Shown here piece by piece: positions 25,423 through 35,531 of a stretch of DNA of 64,000 nt. The DNA is from Diorhabda sublineata (taxonomy: Eukaryota; Arthropoda; Insecta; Coleoptera; Chrysomelidae): positions 124,001-188,000 of the forward strand of contig NC_079475.1 in NCBI RefSeq assembly GCF_026230105.1. The letters are read 5' to 3'. The notes under the pieces were generated by a model. The model was not told the origin of the DNA. It worked only from the letters and a program-made list of their open reading frames with translations, and did no database searches. How positions within the stretch are numbered: the stretch's first letter is position 1; each line of letters starts with the position of its first letter. The position numbers and the translations under genes were made by a program.

Positions 25423-25549
25423 ACAAATAATTTAACATTTATGATAGTAGTATAATATTTTGATATAAATATAGGATGTTCGTTTGAAAACATTGAAATA
25501 TAAAAGAAGGATGTGATTGTTGATTGGGTAAAGAAGACGCACGCACGCA

Positions 25550-25628
<79 letters not shown>

Positions 25629-25918
25629 GCACGCACGCACGCACACGAGATAGAGAAAATTATTATTTTTAACTAACAAATTTTAGACAATATCGACATA
25701 TAATAATTGAAAGTTTATAAAACAGATTAGATCTACTATATCGTAGGTAGGTCGAGACAAATCTAGAAGGTGGTAACAACCTACATTACATCGATCGATG
25801 AAAATGTTATATATAACATAACATATCAATTATTGAACCGAAATTCAAAAAATTCTTGTTTCATCAAAACAAACATTATTTGTTTTTCATTTTCTTCATA
25901 AATAAATGAAAAAATTGT
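25423..25918. other. convergent H3-H1 spacer, unit 1
   Basis: A (CA)n microsatellite at about 25,553-25,623 flanked by ACGC repeats, then AT-rich sequence with a TATATAACATAACATATC stretch. Long Cys-Val open frames on minus are products of the microsatellite. Confidence 0.85.
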
Positions 25919-25934
25919 GGCCCTGACAAGGGCC
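25919..25934 (-). terminator. histone 3' stem-loop of H1, unit 1
   Basis: Minus-strand GGCCCTTGTCAGGGCC: a 6-bp stem with loop UGUC, deviating from UUUC at the second loop base. The same variant follows every H1 copy. Confidence 0.9.
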
Positions 25935-26031
25935 ATTTGTTATTATTGTCGATTGTCGTCGTACCCATCATCAGTCCGATAATACTTCTCGATTGTTGTA
26001 CTATCTTTCTGTCAGAAAAAAAATATTCTTT

Positions 26032-26877
26032 TTATTTCTTCTTTTTAGGAGCGGCGGCGGCGGCTTTTCTTGCTTTAGGAGAGGAACTGCTAGCAGCTGC
26101 TTTCGCAGTTTTAGGTTTTGGTGCTTTCGGCTTTTTCGTGGGACTGCCTTTATTGGATTTTTTTGCTTTAGTAGGATTCTTCGTTTTAATTTCGGATGAT
26201 GCGGCACTGGCTGTATTGGTAGCGGCGGCGGCGACTCCTCCTTTAGCCGAAGATTTTTTATCTGTTTTTTTGGCAACTTTAACGCCTTTCTTATCAGTAG
26301 TTGGTGTTGTTGTTGTCGAAGTTTTTAAAGAAGCCGCTGCTGTACCTGTCGTTTTTTTGCCTTTATTAGATTTCTTAATACTTTTCGATTTATCCACTCC
26401 TCCTCCTGCAATAATAGCATTTCTTTTTGCAGCTGTTACAATTTTTTTGGATTTAGTAGAAGCGGCTGTTTTCTTTTTCTTTTTGTCAATAGCATTCGTT
26501 TTAGCCGAAGTACCACCAGTCGAAGTTGCCGAAGCTAACTTGAACGATCCGGAAGCTCCTTTACCTTTAGTTTGTACCAAAGATCCCGATACTACAGATG
26601 CTTTCAAATATTTTTTGATGAATGGCGCTACTTTTTCTGCATCAACTTTGTAATTGGCAGCAATGTACTTTTTAATTGCTTGTAAAGATGAGCCTCCGCG
26701 TTCCTTTAAACCTTTGATCGCATTGTTTACCATTTCCGAAGTCGGTGGATGAGATGGTTTGGTCCTAGGATTTTTAGCTTTTTTTTCCTTTTTATTTATT
26801 GGAGACGACGAAACCTGCGGTGAATTAGACGCAGACGTTGCGGTTACAACCGAAGTTTGATTTTCTGTATCCGCCAT
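26032..26877 (-). CDS. H1: linker histone H1, unit 1 (short allele)
   Basis: 281 residues from the Met of MADTENQ; an in-frame Met four codons upstream (MLVV) is less likely. A Ser/Thr-rich N-terminus is followed by the winged-helix globular domain (about residues 40-115: SHPPTSEMVNNAIKGLKERGGSSLQAIKKYI ... APFIKKYLK ... GKGASGSFKLA) and a long Lys/Ala/Pro tail with SPKARK and SPTKK phospho-site motifs. This copy lacks four residues (TPGV) found after KKTAAS in the other H1 copies. Minus TATA box at 26,974-26,967, likely initiator TCAGT near 26,933. Confidence 0.95.
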   Translation of the reverse strand: MADTENQTSVVTATSASNSPQVSSSPINKKEKKAKNPRTKPSHPPTSEMVNNAIKGLKERGGSSLQAIKKYIAANYKVDAEKVAPFIKKYLKASVVSGSLVQTKGKGASGSFKLASATSTGGTSAKTNAIDKKKKKTAASTKSKKIVTAAKRNAIIAGGGVDKSKSIKKSNKGKKTTGTAAASLKTSTTTTPTTDKKGVKVAKKTDKKSSAKGGVAAAATNTASAASSEIKTKNPTKAKKSNKGSPTKKPKAPKPKTAKAAASSSSPKARKAAAAAPKKKK

Positions 26878-26980
26878 AACTACTAACAAACAACCTTGAG
26901 AGTTATTATATCGTCGATAAACTACACTAAACTGATATAAAAAAAAAAAAAAAAATATTGGATGTACTTTTATATTTAGT
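26878..26980 (-). promoter_or_regulatory. H1 core promoter and leader, unit 1
   Basis: TATAAAAG on minus (26,974-26,967). A run of about 16 T then separates it from ATATCAGTTTAG, giving an initiator A about 41 nt downstream. The homopolymer lengthens the usual spacing and varies slightly between units. Confidence 0.6.
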
Positions 26981-28032
26981 TTTATAAAATTTCACCTCTC
27001 TATATACTTAAAAGTATAAAAGACTTTTAATTTTTCGCGTGTAATGAGTTACAAGAGGAGTCATTCAAATAAAGCGGACGGAAGACTGAACGAACGAATA
27101 GAACTAAGTTAAAAAACGAACCTCATAAACCAAACCAACCTCAAAAACCTTGGTTTCTTCGAGATTTTCGAATCGAATGTAATGAAAAAAATTGACAAAT
27201 AACTAACTAAGGTATACTTCGAACTTTCGCCGAAGTTTTACTATAATTTAATAATTGCTAACAACGTTTGTTATTAAAAAAAAGTACCACTTAAAAATGG
27301 TTAAAAATTTATTTCCGTCGATGCTTAGCACTTTAGATATAATTTCGAAATTAAATAAAAGTCCTTCATAAAATACAATGAATGTAAATTGAAACGTGTC
27401 TATTCACAATAATTACAAATATTTAAAAATATCAAAACGAATTGAAATAATACCGCAATTATCATTTGAACGGTGACATGTCTACCCTGATTTACGCGAC
27501 ACGTTTCTACTATATGTTCCCAACTAATATATTATTATGAGTATTTTTCAATAACAATGTGTTCCGACATACTAAATATAAGAATAATATCAAATTTCAA
27601 TATTGGAACCCGCGTATATTTCATTTTAGATATCGAATGGTGGGTGAGTGGTAGTAGCAAATTATAATTATTACAATAAATTGATTGACTGATTAAATTT
27701 TCTTTGAACGAGCTACTTCGCTCTATTCGCAACTATGTCTGTCTATTACAATATTTAATATTTTATCCGACATTTTTTATTCTTTTTTACATTGTATAGT
27801 ATATTATTTTAGGAAATGAACATATTTTATTTAAAATTTCAAACCAATTTGAAAAGAAAAAGAAAGTGTTTATAACATAATTTCAAAGACGCCACAAAAA
27901 CTACTTTGACAACGGCAACCGACCAACCGCTTTGTATGTTTTATCTTACCGACGGTCGGGTTTTTTTTTTGCCTTTAGCCGACAGTGAATTAGTATATGA
28001 AACTTTTTTAAACAAAAGCGACGTTAGAAAGT

Positions 28033-28073
<41 letters not shown>

Positions 28074-28163
28074 ATTTTCAGTTAAGTGGAATATCAATTG
28101 AATTAAAGTCAGTCAGTCGTTCGTTCGTTGTTATCATATATAAATAAAAAAAAGTAGTATTGT
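26981..28163. other. H1-H2B spacer, unit 1/2
   Basis: Repeated almost unchanged at 46,560-47,754, 56,425-57,610 and 62,190-63,372. It holds H1 upstream sequence, including ATTACACGCGAAAAATT on minus, a long AT-rich part, and an AT microsatellite near 28,036-28,069. No gene supported. Confidence 0.8.
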
Positions 28164-28179
28164 GGTTCTGAAAAGAACC
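28164..28179 (-). terminator. histone 3' stem-loop of H2B, unit 2
   Basis: Same stem-loop as at 22,404. Confidence 0.95.
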
Positions 28180-28270
28180 GTTTTTTTTTTTTTTTTTTTT
28201 TTGTCGATGTTACCATTTAAGTAAATAAAATAAAAAATTTTCGGTCAATATAGTAGATGTGTTATACTTA

Positions 28271-28642
28271 TTATTTAGAACTAGTATATTTGGTAACGGC
28301 TTTAGTTCCTTCACTGACTGCGTGTTTTGCTAATTCTCCGGGAAGCAATAATCTCACTGCAGTTTGAATTTCTCTACTTGTAATTGTTGAACGTTTATTA
28401 TAATGAGCCAATCTGGATGCTTCGGCGGCGATTCGTTCGAATATATCATTAACAAAACTATTCATTATACTCATAGCTTTACTCGATATACCGGTATCAG
28501 GATGAACTTGCTTAAGTACTTTGTAAATGTAAATAGCATAACTTTCCTTCCTCCTCCTTTTTTTCTTTTTATCGGCTTTCGAAATATTCTTTTGAGCCTT
28601 TCCGGCTTTTTTCGCTGCCTTTCCGCTAGCTTTTGGTGGCAT
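28271..28642 (-). CDS. H2B: histone H2B, unit 2
   Basis: Protein identical to the unit 1 copy. Its promoter is intact and shared with H2A at 28,958; the H2A-side TATA box is single here. Confidence 0.98.
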   Translation of the reverse strand: MPPKASGKAAKKAGKAQKNISKADKKKKRRRKESYAIYIYKVLKQVHPDTGISSKAMSIMNSFVNDIFERIAAEASRLAHYNKRSTITSREIQTAVRLLLPGELAKHAVSEGTKAVTKYTSSK

Positions 28643-28957
28643 TATTTCTCTTGAAATAAAATAAAAACACTCGAATGACGTACCGTTTTTATCGAAAAAT
28701 GGGTAAAATTAGCAGTTAACAGCACTTATGTCCATCTCTTTTATATCAACGTACGTAATTCTAATAGGCTCCACCCTTCTACGTTTGCGCATTTGCTATA
28801 ATTTCATTGGTAGGGCATGTTAATATAAATAGATAGGTCGAGTGTAAATTTTTTGTTTAACAGTTAGTTTCGTCGCATCGGTTGCGCTTCATAGTTTTCA
28901 ATTGACACAGTTCTATTTTTTTTTTTTTTGAAAAAGAAAAATATATATAAAAAAAAA

Positions 28958-29332
28958 ATGTCTGGACGTGGTAAAGGTGGTAAAGTAAAGGGAAAGGCAA
29001 AGTCTCGCTCAAACCGAGCTGGATTACAATTTCCTGTAGGACGTATACATCGTTTGTTGAGAAAAGGCAATTATGCAGAACGAGTCGGTGCCGGAGCTCC
29101 AGTATATTTGGCAGCTGTTATGGAATATTTGGCAGCCGAAGTTCTCGAATTAGCAGGAAATGCTGCTAGAGATAACAAAAAGACCCGTATAATTCCAAGG
29201 CATTTACAATTAGCCATTAGAAACGATGAAGAATTGAATAAATTGTTGTCTGGAGTAACCATCGCACAAGGTGGTGTTCTTCCTAACATTCAAGCTGTAC
29301 TTTTACCGAAAAAGACAGAAAAGAAAGCTTAA
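28958..29332 (+). CDS. H2A: histone H2A, unit 2
   Basis: Protein identical to unit 1; one silent difference (GTA to GTT in EVLEL, about 29,143). The start is the ATG before SGRGKGG. Confidence 0.97.
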   Translation: MSGRGKGGKVKGKAKSRSNRAGLQFPVGRIHRLLRKGNYAERVGAGAPVYLAAVMEYLAAEVLELAGNAARDNKKTRIIPRHLQLAIRNDEELNKLLSGVTIAQGGVLPNIQAVLLPKKTEKKA

Positions 29333-29388
29333 TTCTTTATTAATTATATTATTTTTCTTTATTTTATCGAAATACATATGCATAAACC

Positions 29389-29404
29389 GGCCCTTTTAAG
29401 GGCC
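29389..29404 (+). terminator. histone 3' stem-loop of H2A, unit 2
   Basis: GGCCCTTTTAAGGGCC, loop UUUA. Confidence 0.93.
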
Positions 29405-29459
29405 ACAATTTTTTTTATTTTTATATATATATATATAAAAAGAGATTATAATATAGTTA

Positions 29460-29499
<40 letters not shown>

Positions 29500-29898
29500 C
29501 TAGATAGATTTATTGATTCGTTGATTTCTCTATTTTCTTTGGTTGAGATAGAAGAGATTCTCGTGTAACGTACTGTTAGATAAAAAAAAAATAAATAAAT
29601 GTCCTGATATATAAGAAAACTTATCATCTGTAATAATAACTGGAATTGTGGTTGGTTAATGTGATTATTTTCAGCATCGTTAATAATAACGTTCGTACTA
29701 GAAATAAAAATTGCAAATAATGAGATGAAGATAAATAAAAGTTCCTCTACTCGCTTATGTTCTTATCTATATGTATGTATGTAGTGTATATGTATGTGCG
29801 TATCAATAAATGCGAGGTTGTTCTTATATATAAGAGAACAAACTAATGTGTAAGTTATTTATTTTTTTTTATTTTCATATTCAAGCAAAATATGTTGT
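29405..29898. other. convergent H2A-H4 spacer, unit 2
   Basis: As in unit 1 but with a much shorter AT array (about 29,465-29,496). Confidence 0.8.
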
Positions 29899-29914
29899 GG
29901 TTCTGAAAAGAACC
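29899..29914 (-). terminator. histone 3' stem-loop of H4, unit 2
   Basis: GGTTCTTTTCAGAACC on minus. Confidence 0.95.
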
Positions 29915-30012
29915 GTTTTTTTTTTTTTTTTTTTTTTTTGTATATATACATATGCTATGGGAAGAATGCGATGGAGGACATATTCTTCTACTTCAAATAT
30001 GAAAAATGAAAA

Positions 30013-30348
<336 letters not shown>

Positions 30349-30856
30349 CTATATACCTAAAACAATCCGATGATAACTTCGAAAAGACTTCAAAATACTG
30401 ACCTAACACACACACACACTTGCGCGTGAGAAATCCCGTCCCTCTAAGCATCCACCCCCGGATGAATCCACGAGTGGGTGCGAAGAAGAACATTCCAACC
30501 ACCCCCTGTCAATTCCGACAGGTCCTCATCCTCTTTCGCGTCGCAGTTTCGCGCGTAGAATCCTTCCTCTCCCCTTAGTTCTATGGGAGATTCCGGGATG
30601 TCTATCTTTTTTTGTTAAGAGATTAGCCTGTTGGCCATACTCTCTTGGCTTCATAGTCTGGACGTCATAATGTGTGTGTGTGTGTTTCGCGGCCTCGGGT
30701 AAACCTTTTCCGACCTACAACCGGTCGGAAAGATCTAATCCGAGTGGTCCTTCGCCTTCTCTATAGCTGTCCCCGATGTATAACTCTACACTCGCTTATG
30801 AAATGCGGAGTTACCGTGTCGGGGGGTGTCCTCTTGTGGGTTGTCTCTGAAAACCT

Positions 30857-33544
30857 CTATCCTTCCAGTTGTTTTCTGGGCCTCTTGTGTTTCTTGTAGT
30901 CTTCTTTGGTGTATTTTATGATTTCCCTTAGTTCTTCGTTGGGGTGTGTTGCCAATTCCTCGAATAGCTTTATTGCCCTTTGGTCCATGATGTCTAATAC
31001 TTTTTCGGGTCTCGTTTCTCCGTATATTTCCTCGCTACTTGTTGTCCAGTGAACATTTAGTGCTTGTCTCAGCGTTATGTTTTGTTGAGCCTGTAATTTC
31101 TTTCTGTTCGTTTTGCAAGTATGTCCCCAGGCAACAGAGGCGTACGTAATAATCGGTATTATTATACTCCTGATAAATCTGAGCTTTGTTTCCGTCTTTA
31201 ACTTGCTTTTTCTACCGATTAATCCGCATAGTCTTGCTCTCGCTTGTCTCACTTTGTCGACAGTGTTTTTCACGTGTTCGTTGAAAGTGAGACTTTGGTC
31301 TAGCGTTACGCCTAGGTATTTGGCCTTTTTTGTCCACTGGATTTCTTCGTTGTTAATTTTTATTTTCCGGTCGGGTTGGTGGCTTCTTTTTGTCTTAAAG
31401 AGAACTGCTTGGCTTTTCTCGCAATTGACTTGTATTTTCCATGTTTTGCACCATTCGTCAATCTCTTTTGCAGCGTTTTGGAGTCTTTTCGTGATGTTTT
31501 TCACCTTAACGCATCTCGTTGCTATTGCAGTGTCGTCCGCATATAGCGCTGTCAAGGTGTTCTCCGTTTTCGGGATGTCTGCTGTGTATATGTTATACAG
31601 CATTGGTGATAGTACCGCTCCTTGCGGTACTCCCGCCTGCTGCTCTCCGACCTCCGATTTTTCGTTCGCGACCTTCACCTGAAACTTCCTGTCTTTGAGG
31701 TACGTGCTCAGGAGTTTTATGAGCGGTTTTGTGTATCCTGCCTCTTTCATCTTGTAAAGCAAGCCCTCGTGCCATACTCGGTCGAAGGCTTTGCTTACGT
31801 CTAGGAAGATTACCCCTGTGGATTCTTTCTGGTTGAAACCTTGAGTAGTATATTCTACTAGTCTCAAGATTTGTTGTTCGGTGCTGTGGTTTTTCCTGAA
31901 GCCGAATTGTTCCTCTGGTATTGTATTTAATGTCTTTGTTTGTTCGTTCAGAATCCTCAGTATCACCCTCTCTGCGATTTTACTCATGGCAGGTAGCAAA
32001 CTTATCGGTCTGTAGTTTTGGGGGAAAGTGGGGTCCTTCCCGGGTTTTCTCAGCATGATAATGTCTGCTTGTTTCCATCTCGATGGAAAGTGTTTTGTCT
32101 TCAACATGCCACTTATTATGTTCGAAAGGTATGCCATACCTTTTTTTGGCATGTTTTTCAGCGCTCTGTTCGTGATTCCGTCTATTCCCGGAGCCTTCCT
32201 TGCTGATGCGAACCTGAGTAGTTCTTTCACTTCCATCGGTGTTGCGAATCCTAGGGTTTCTTGATCGTCCTCTTCTTCTAGGTATTTATTGATGTTTTCT
32301 TCTATCATGTCTGAGAGGTCCATATCTTCGTCGGGATGTTCGTTCAGTGTAAACTGAAGTTCCATCGTGTTTTTCAGCTCTTCTGCTTTCTCTTTGTCTG
32401 TATACGCCATCCCGTTGCTTCCGTGTATTGGGGGCATTGGTTTTCTTTCTTCTCTTAAGACTTTAGATATGTTCCATAATCCGGGTTTTTGCGGATCTAG
32501 TTCGTTTATCCTTCTGTTCCATTCCTCGCTTCTGTGCTCCTGGAGCTGTTCTTGAATTTCCTGTTTCATTTCCCTCACTCTCCTCCTTTCTTCTGGATTT
32601 TGCGTTCTTTGGGCTCTTCTAGCTATTCGGTTTTTCTCCCTAATCAGATTTCTCAGATCGTCGCTTATATTTTTGAATCTGCCGTATTTGTCTGGTACGG
32701 TCATTGTGGTACTTCGTTCTATCGCTTCTGATAGTGCTTCTTCGAAGAAACAGACCTGTTCTTCTAGCATCTCCTTGCTTTTTATTTCCGTGATTGGTCC
32801 TAACAGCTGTCCTGTTAGCCTTCTGAATTTCTCCCAGTTGGTTTTTCTCACGGTTCTTCCTGCTTGTCTGTTGCCGCTACCGATGGTGACGACGATTGGT
32901 GAATGAGCGTCGCCGCCGTCTATGGTCCGGATTTCTACAGGCATCGTCATGTCTCTCAACACGGCGATGTCTATAACCTCGGGCCTTCCTCCATTTGGTG
33001 GGTAGTGTGTCGGTCTTACTGGTCCTATCGCTTGATAGGATGGGTGATCTTCTATGATCTTCTCCAAGTTTCTTCCTTGTCTGTTTCTTCTTGTGCTGTA
33101 CCACGCAGGGGACTTGGCATTCAGATCTCCTATGATTATGCCTTTTTTACCATCTGGGAGTACTGCTAGCACGTCTTCCTCGTGTATTGTAGTCTCAGGC
33201 CTTACGTATGCTGATATTATTCTAATATCGCCGTATGATGTTTTAATGACTACTATTGTCGCCTCCATGCTAAGTAGTCCGTCCGGTGAATTTATTCGGT
33301 GTTGGCACAACTCTTTTTTTACTAAGATCGCTGTGCCTCCGGAGCGTCCGCTTATATCGTCTCTATAAACGTTGTAGCCTGGCCAGGTGAATCTGTGTGT
33401 GTCACCTGGCAATTTTGTTTCTTGTAGAGCGAAGATATCGTAATCTTCTTCCTCCAAGATCACTCCCATGGTGTTTTGGTTTGTTCGTAGTCCTCCTGTG
33501 TTCCACGAGCCGATCTTTATTTGACTAGGAAGGTTGTTTGTCAT
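30857..33544 (-). CDS. element A ORF2: endonuclease-reverse transcriptase
   Basis: 895 residues. An APE-type endonuclease at the N-terminus (about 1-222) shows SWNTGG (Asn15), LQETKL (Glu42), AYVRP (Tyr113), GDLNAKSPAW (Asp140, Asn142) and GDAHSP (His214). The RT domain (about 440-720) has NYRPISLLP, IFLDVSKAFDRV (Asp582), AGVPQGAVLSP and LYADDTAI (Asp670, Asp671). The C-terminus (ITLRQALNVHWTTSS...RPEKVLDIMDQRA) matches the Jockey clade; no RNase H domain is seen. All catalytic residues are in place. The start codon follows the ORF1 stop after one base (TAA-A-ATG), so translation by termination-reinitiation is likely. Confidence 0.95.
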   Translation of the reverse strand: MTNNLPSQIKIGSWNTGGLRTNQNTMGVILEEEDYDIFALQETKLPGDTHRFTWPGYNVYRDDISGRSGGTAILVKKELCQHRINSPDGLLSMEATIVVIKTSYGDIRIISAYVRPETTIHEEDVLAVLPDGKKGIIIGDLNAKSPAWYSTRRNRQGRNLEKIIEDHPSYQAIGPVRPTHYPPNGGRPEVIDIAVLRDMTMPVEIRTIDGGDAHSPIVVTIGSGNRQAGRTVRKTNWEKFRRLTGQLLGPITEIKSKEMLEEQVCFFEEALSEAIERSTTMTVPDKYGRFKNISDDLRNLIREKNRIARRAQRTQNPEERRRVREMKQEIQEQLQEHRSEEWNRRINELDPQKPGLWNISKVLREERKPMPPIHGSNGMAYTDKEKAEELKNTMELQFTLNEHPDEDMDLSDMIEENINKYLEEEDDQETLGFATPMEVKELLRFASARKAPGIDGITNRALKNMPKKGMAYLSNIISGMLKTKHFPSRWKQADIIMLRKPGKDPTFPQNYRPISLLPAMSKIAERVILRILNEQTKTLNTIPEEQFGFRKNHSTEQQILRLVEYTTQGFNQKESTGVIFLDVSKAFDRVWHEGLLYKMKEAGYTKPLIKLLSTYLKDRKFQVKVANEKSEVGEQQAGVPQGAVLSPMLYNIYTADIPKTENTLTALYADDTAIATRCVKVKNITKRLQNAAKEIDEWCKTWKIQVNCEKSQAVLFKTKRSHQPDRKIKINNEEIQWTKKAKYLGVTLDQSLTFNEHVKNTVDKVRQARARLCGLIGRKSKLKTETKLRFIRSIIIPIITYASVAWGHTCKTNRKKLQAQQNITLRQALNVHWTTSSEEIYGETRPEKVLDIMDQRAIKLFEELATHPNEELREIIKYTKEDYKKHKRPRKQLEG

Positions 33545-33545
33545 T

Positions 33546-34913
33546 TTATTTGACTTGTTGGGCTATTAATGTCGCTATGAGTGCCTGCATATTTTGCAGC
33601 ATACTCAATATCTCGCCCGTTCCTTTTTGTTTTTGAGGAATTGAGGCTGTCGGCGTTTTCTTGGCCGTTTGGGCGTAGCTGACTCCTGGGATCGTGGTTT
33701 TTATTGTTGGTTTTTTTGTTTCCTCTTTTTTGGGATTTTTCGGACACCCCCTGTAGTTGGCTGGGTGGTCACCTGCGCAGTTTCTGCATTTCGGCTTCTC
33801 GGTCTTGCTCAGGGTGCAGTCCGCGGCCCTGTGTTCTCCTGCGCATCTTACACAGCGCACGTCCATGTTGCACGTGCTCTGTCCGTGATGGAATCCTTGG
33901 CACCTGTAGCATTGTACAGGTCCGTCGTGTTTTTTCTGTTCTACCACACTTATTTTCGTGTGGCAGAGATATCTCAGATTTTTGTATGCCTGCTCTTCTG
34001 CAGGCTCGATAACTACCATGTATATTGGTAGTAATTTCCTGGTGTTATCTTGATTTTTTTGCGTATAGCTAGTCAATTGCCATACTTTTTTCGGTTTTAA
34101 TCCTATTTCCCTCAGCTCGGTTTCTACTTCCGGTGCTGGGGTGTTGACTGCTAGTCCTTTAATCACTAGCTTTCTTTCTTTTTCCTCTTTGAGTGCGTAC
34201 GTGTACCACTCTATTTCTTTGTGCTCGCTCAGGAGCATCTTCATTTTATTGAAATCATCCACTGATTGCGTGGTGATCTTTCCGGTGTGGCTGCCCATTT
34301 TGCATTGGGCGTTTATGCTTCTCTGTATCAGTTGTTTCCTGATAACAGTCCACATCAGTGGGGATTTCAATATGATTGGAGGTGGCCTCCTCTCTGGTTT
34401 TTTTTGTTTTTCCTCTTCGTCTCTCTTTATTTTTTTTAGTTCTTCTTCTATTTCCTTTCCGTTTTCGTTGTTGTCGGTTTTATTTTCTATCGTAAGTTTG
34501 CTTTTCGCATTCTTACGTTTTCTTTTATTTTTCACTTGCGTGAAATCCTCTACTTCCATTGGGCAGTCTTCGCTGCTTGAGTCCTCCATTACTATTGTCT
34601 GGCTCTCGCATGTTTTGTTTTCCGTTTGGGTTTGTCCTTTATTTTGGTTTTTTTCATTTTGCTCTAGCAGTTTTGTCAGTTTACTGCCTAGATTTTCTAC
34701 CATTTCGGTCAAGCTATCGATTTTTGTAAGTTGCATTTCAATTGTTTTTCTTAGGAGCTTGTTTTCTTCCACCGTTTTTTTTTGTTCTTCGTTCATTCGT
34801 TTCAATTCTTCTTCCAGCTTCTTGTTTGTCGCTTCGAGCGTTTTCGTCTTCCTCTCTCTCGATGATCCCCTATCGTAGGGTTTTTCCCTACACTTTGGGT
34901 TTTCAGGCTCCAT
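33546..34913 (-). CDS. element A ORF1: Gag-like RNA-binding protein
   Basis: 455 residues. A coiled coil (about 22-90) is followed by an acidic/basic linker (SSSEDCPMEVEDFTQVKNKRKRK) and a conserved region from RRPPPIILKSP (175) to GLKPKKVWQL (280), which resembles the RRM/PRE_C2HC part of insect non-LTR Gag proteins. Three zinc knuckles follow: CYRCQGFHHGQSTC (335-348), CVRCAGEHRAADC (354-366) and CRNCAGDHPANYRGC (376-390). It should form the RNP with element RNA. The ORF1 proteins of the B elements are close homologues except in the coiled coil. Confidence 0.93.
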   Translation of the reverse strand: MEPENPKCREKPYDRGSSRERKTKTLEATNKKLEEELKRMNEEQKKTVEENKLLRKTIEMQLTKIDSLTEMVENLGSKLTKLLEQNEKNQNKGQTQTENKTCESQTIVMEDSSSEDCPMEVEDFTQVKNKRKRKNAKSKLTIENKTDNNENGKEIEEELKKIKRDEEEKQKKPERRPPPIILKSPLMWTVIRKQLIQRSINAQCKMGSHTGKITTQSVDDFNKMKMLLSEHKEIEWYTYALKEEKERKLVIKGLAVNTPAPEVETELREIGLKPKKVWQLTSYTQKNQDNTRKLLPIYMVVIEPAEEQAYKNLRYLCHTKISVVEQKKHDGPVQCYRCQGFHHGQSTCNMDVRCVRCAGEHRAADCTLSKTEKPKCRNCAGDHPANYRGCPKNPKKEETKKPTIKTTIPGVSYAQTAKKTPTASIPQKQKGTGEILSMLQNMQALIATLIAQQVK

Positions 34914-35263
34914 GCCTGTACTCTCGTCTGTATTTCTCTTTTTTTTTTAAATTCTCTAAAATTGCCTGAAATTTAAAAGTTAAATATTTGTCCGTACTAG
35001 TGTACGGAAACTTTAAATAGCGGAATTCTCCGCGCAATCAAATGCTTTATTATAAGACTTTCCTCATGCGAAGAAAATCTTAAAGCTTATAAAATAAATG
35101 TGCCTGACTGACACAACCTGCAATAAAAGTTTTATTTGGGTCTTACCCGCGTCCGCTTTCGTTTCACTGCACAGTCACAGATGTTCACTCACCGTAAACT
35201 CAACAGGACCGTAACCAGCCCCACGAATTACTTCCGAATGAATCCCAACAGTGCACCCACACG

Positions 35264-35287
35264 CTCGATAAACACACAATGAATCTC
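35264..35287 (-). other. captured H3 leader at the 5' end of element A
   Basis: In element sense, positions 35,284-35,264 are 21 nt identical to the H3 leader from its predicted first base (compare 24,819-24,839, beginning ATTCATTGTG and ending TATCGAG). They are preceded by GAG (35,287-35,285) that matches neither the target nor H3. After the 21 nt the sequence becomes element-specific (CGTGTGGG). The site is the H2B promoter, not H3, so this piece travelled with the element RNA or was added by template switching at integration. Confidence 0.85.
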
Positions 35288-35320
35288 CAGTTAACAGCAC
35301 TTATGTCCCTCTCTTTTATA
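35288..35320 (-). promoter_or_regulatory. H2B TATA box and start site now facing element A
   Basis: TATAAAAG on minus (35,320-35,313) sits 32 nt from the last native base (35,288, the edge of CAGTTAACAG). Element A begins exactly where H2B transcription would start, and no H2B gene follows. Confidence 0.75.
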
Positions 35321-35531
35321 TCAACGTACGTAATTCTAATAGGCTCCGCCCTTCTACGTTTGCGCATTTGCTATAATTTCATTGGTAGGGCATGTTAATA
35401 TAAATAGATAGGTCGAGTGTAAATTTTTTGTTTAACAGTTAGTTTCGTCGCATCGGTTGCTTCATAGTTTTCAATTGACAAAGTTCTATTTTTTTTTTGT
35501 TTTGGAAAAAGAAAAATATATATAAAAAAAA

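Larger units (their letters stand above)
30406..35287 (-). mobile_element. full-length Jockey-type non-LTR retrotransposon A
   Basis: Element order in sense: 5' end 35,287, 5' UTR to 34,914, ORF1, ORF2, 3' UTR (30,856-30,406) ending in (TG)n instead of poly(A). Both ORFs are open end to end, so it may be active or very recent. The 5' flank is the H2B start site (CAGTTAACAG at 35,288-35,297, TATA first T at 35,320). The 3' flank is the H4 start site (TACTGACCTA, ending 30,405). The normal H3, H1 and H2B genes between those sites are missing. The 5' end begins with GAG and then 21 nt identical to the H3 leader (see the feature at 35,264). It is oriented in the sense direction of both H2B and H4. 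Confidence 0.93.

Noticed and set aside
25344..25679. Cys-Val-rich minus frames after each H3
   Set aside because: They come from the CA microsatellite.
25937..26653. 238-codon plus-strand frame with hydrophobic segments opposite H1 (also at 45,506, 55,372 and 61,125)
   Set aside because: Antisense of the Lys/Ala-rich H1 gene; it breaks wherever H1 breaks and has no independent signals.
30406..30420. Telomere-type (TTAGG)n tail at the 3' end of element A
   Set aside because: The TTAGG seen at the junction is part of the native H4 promoter (CTGACCTAAG); the tail itself is (TG)n.
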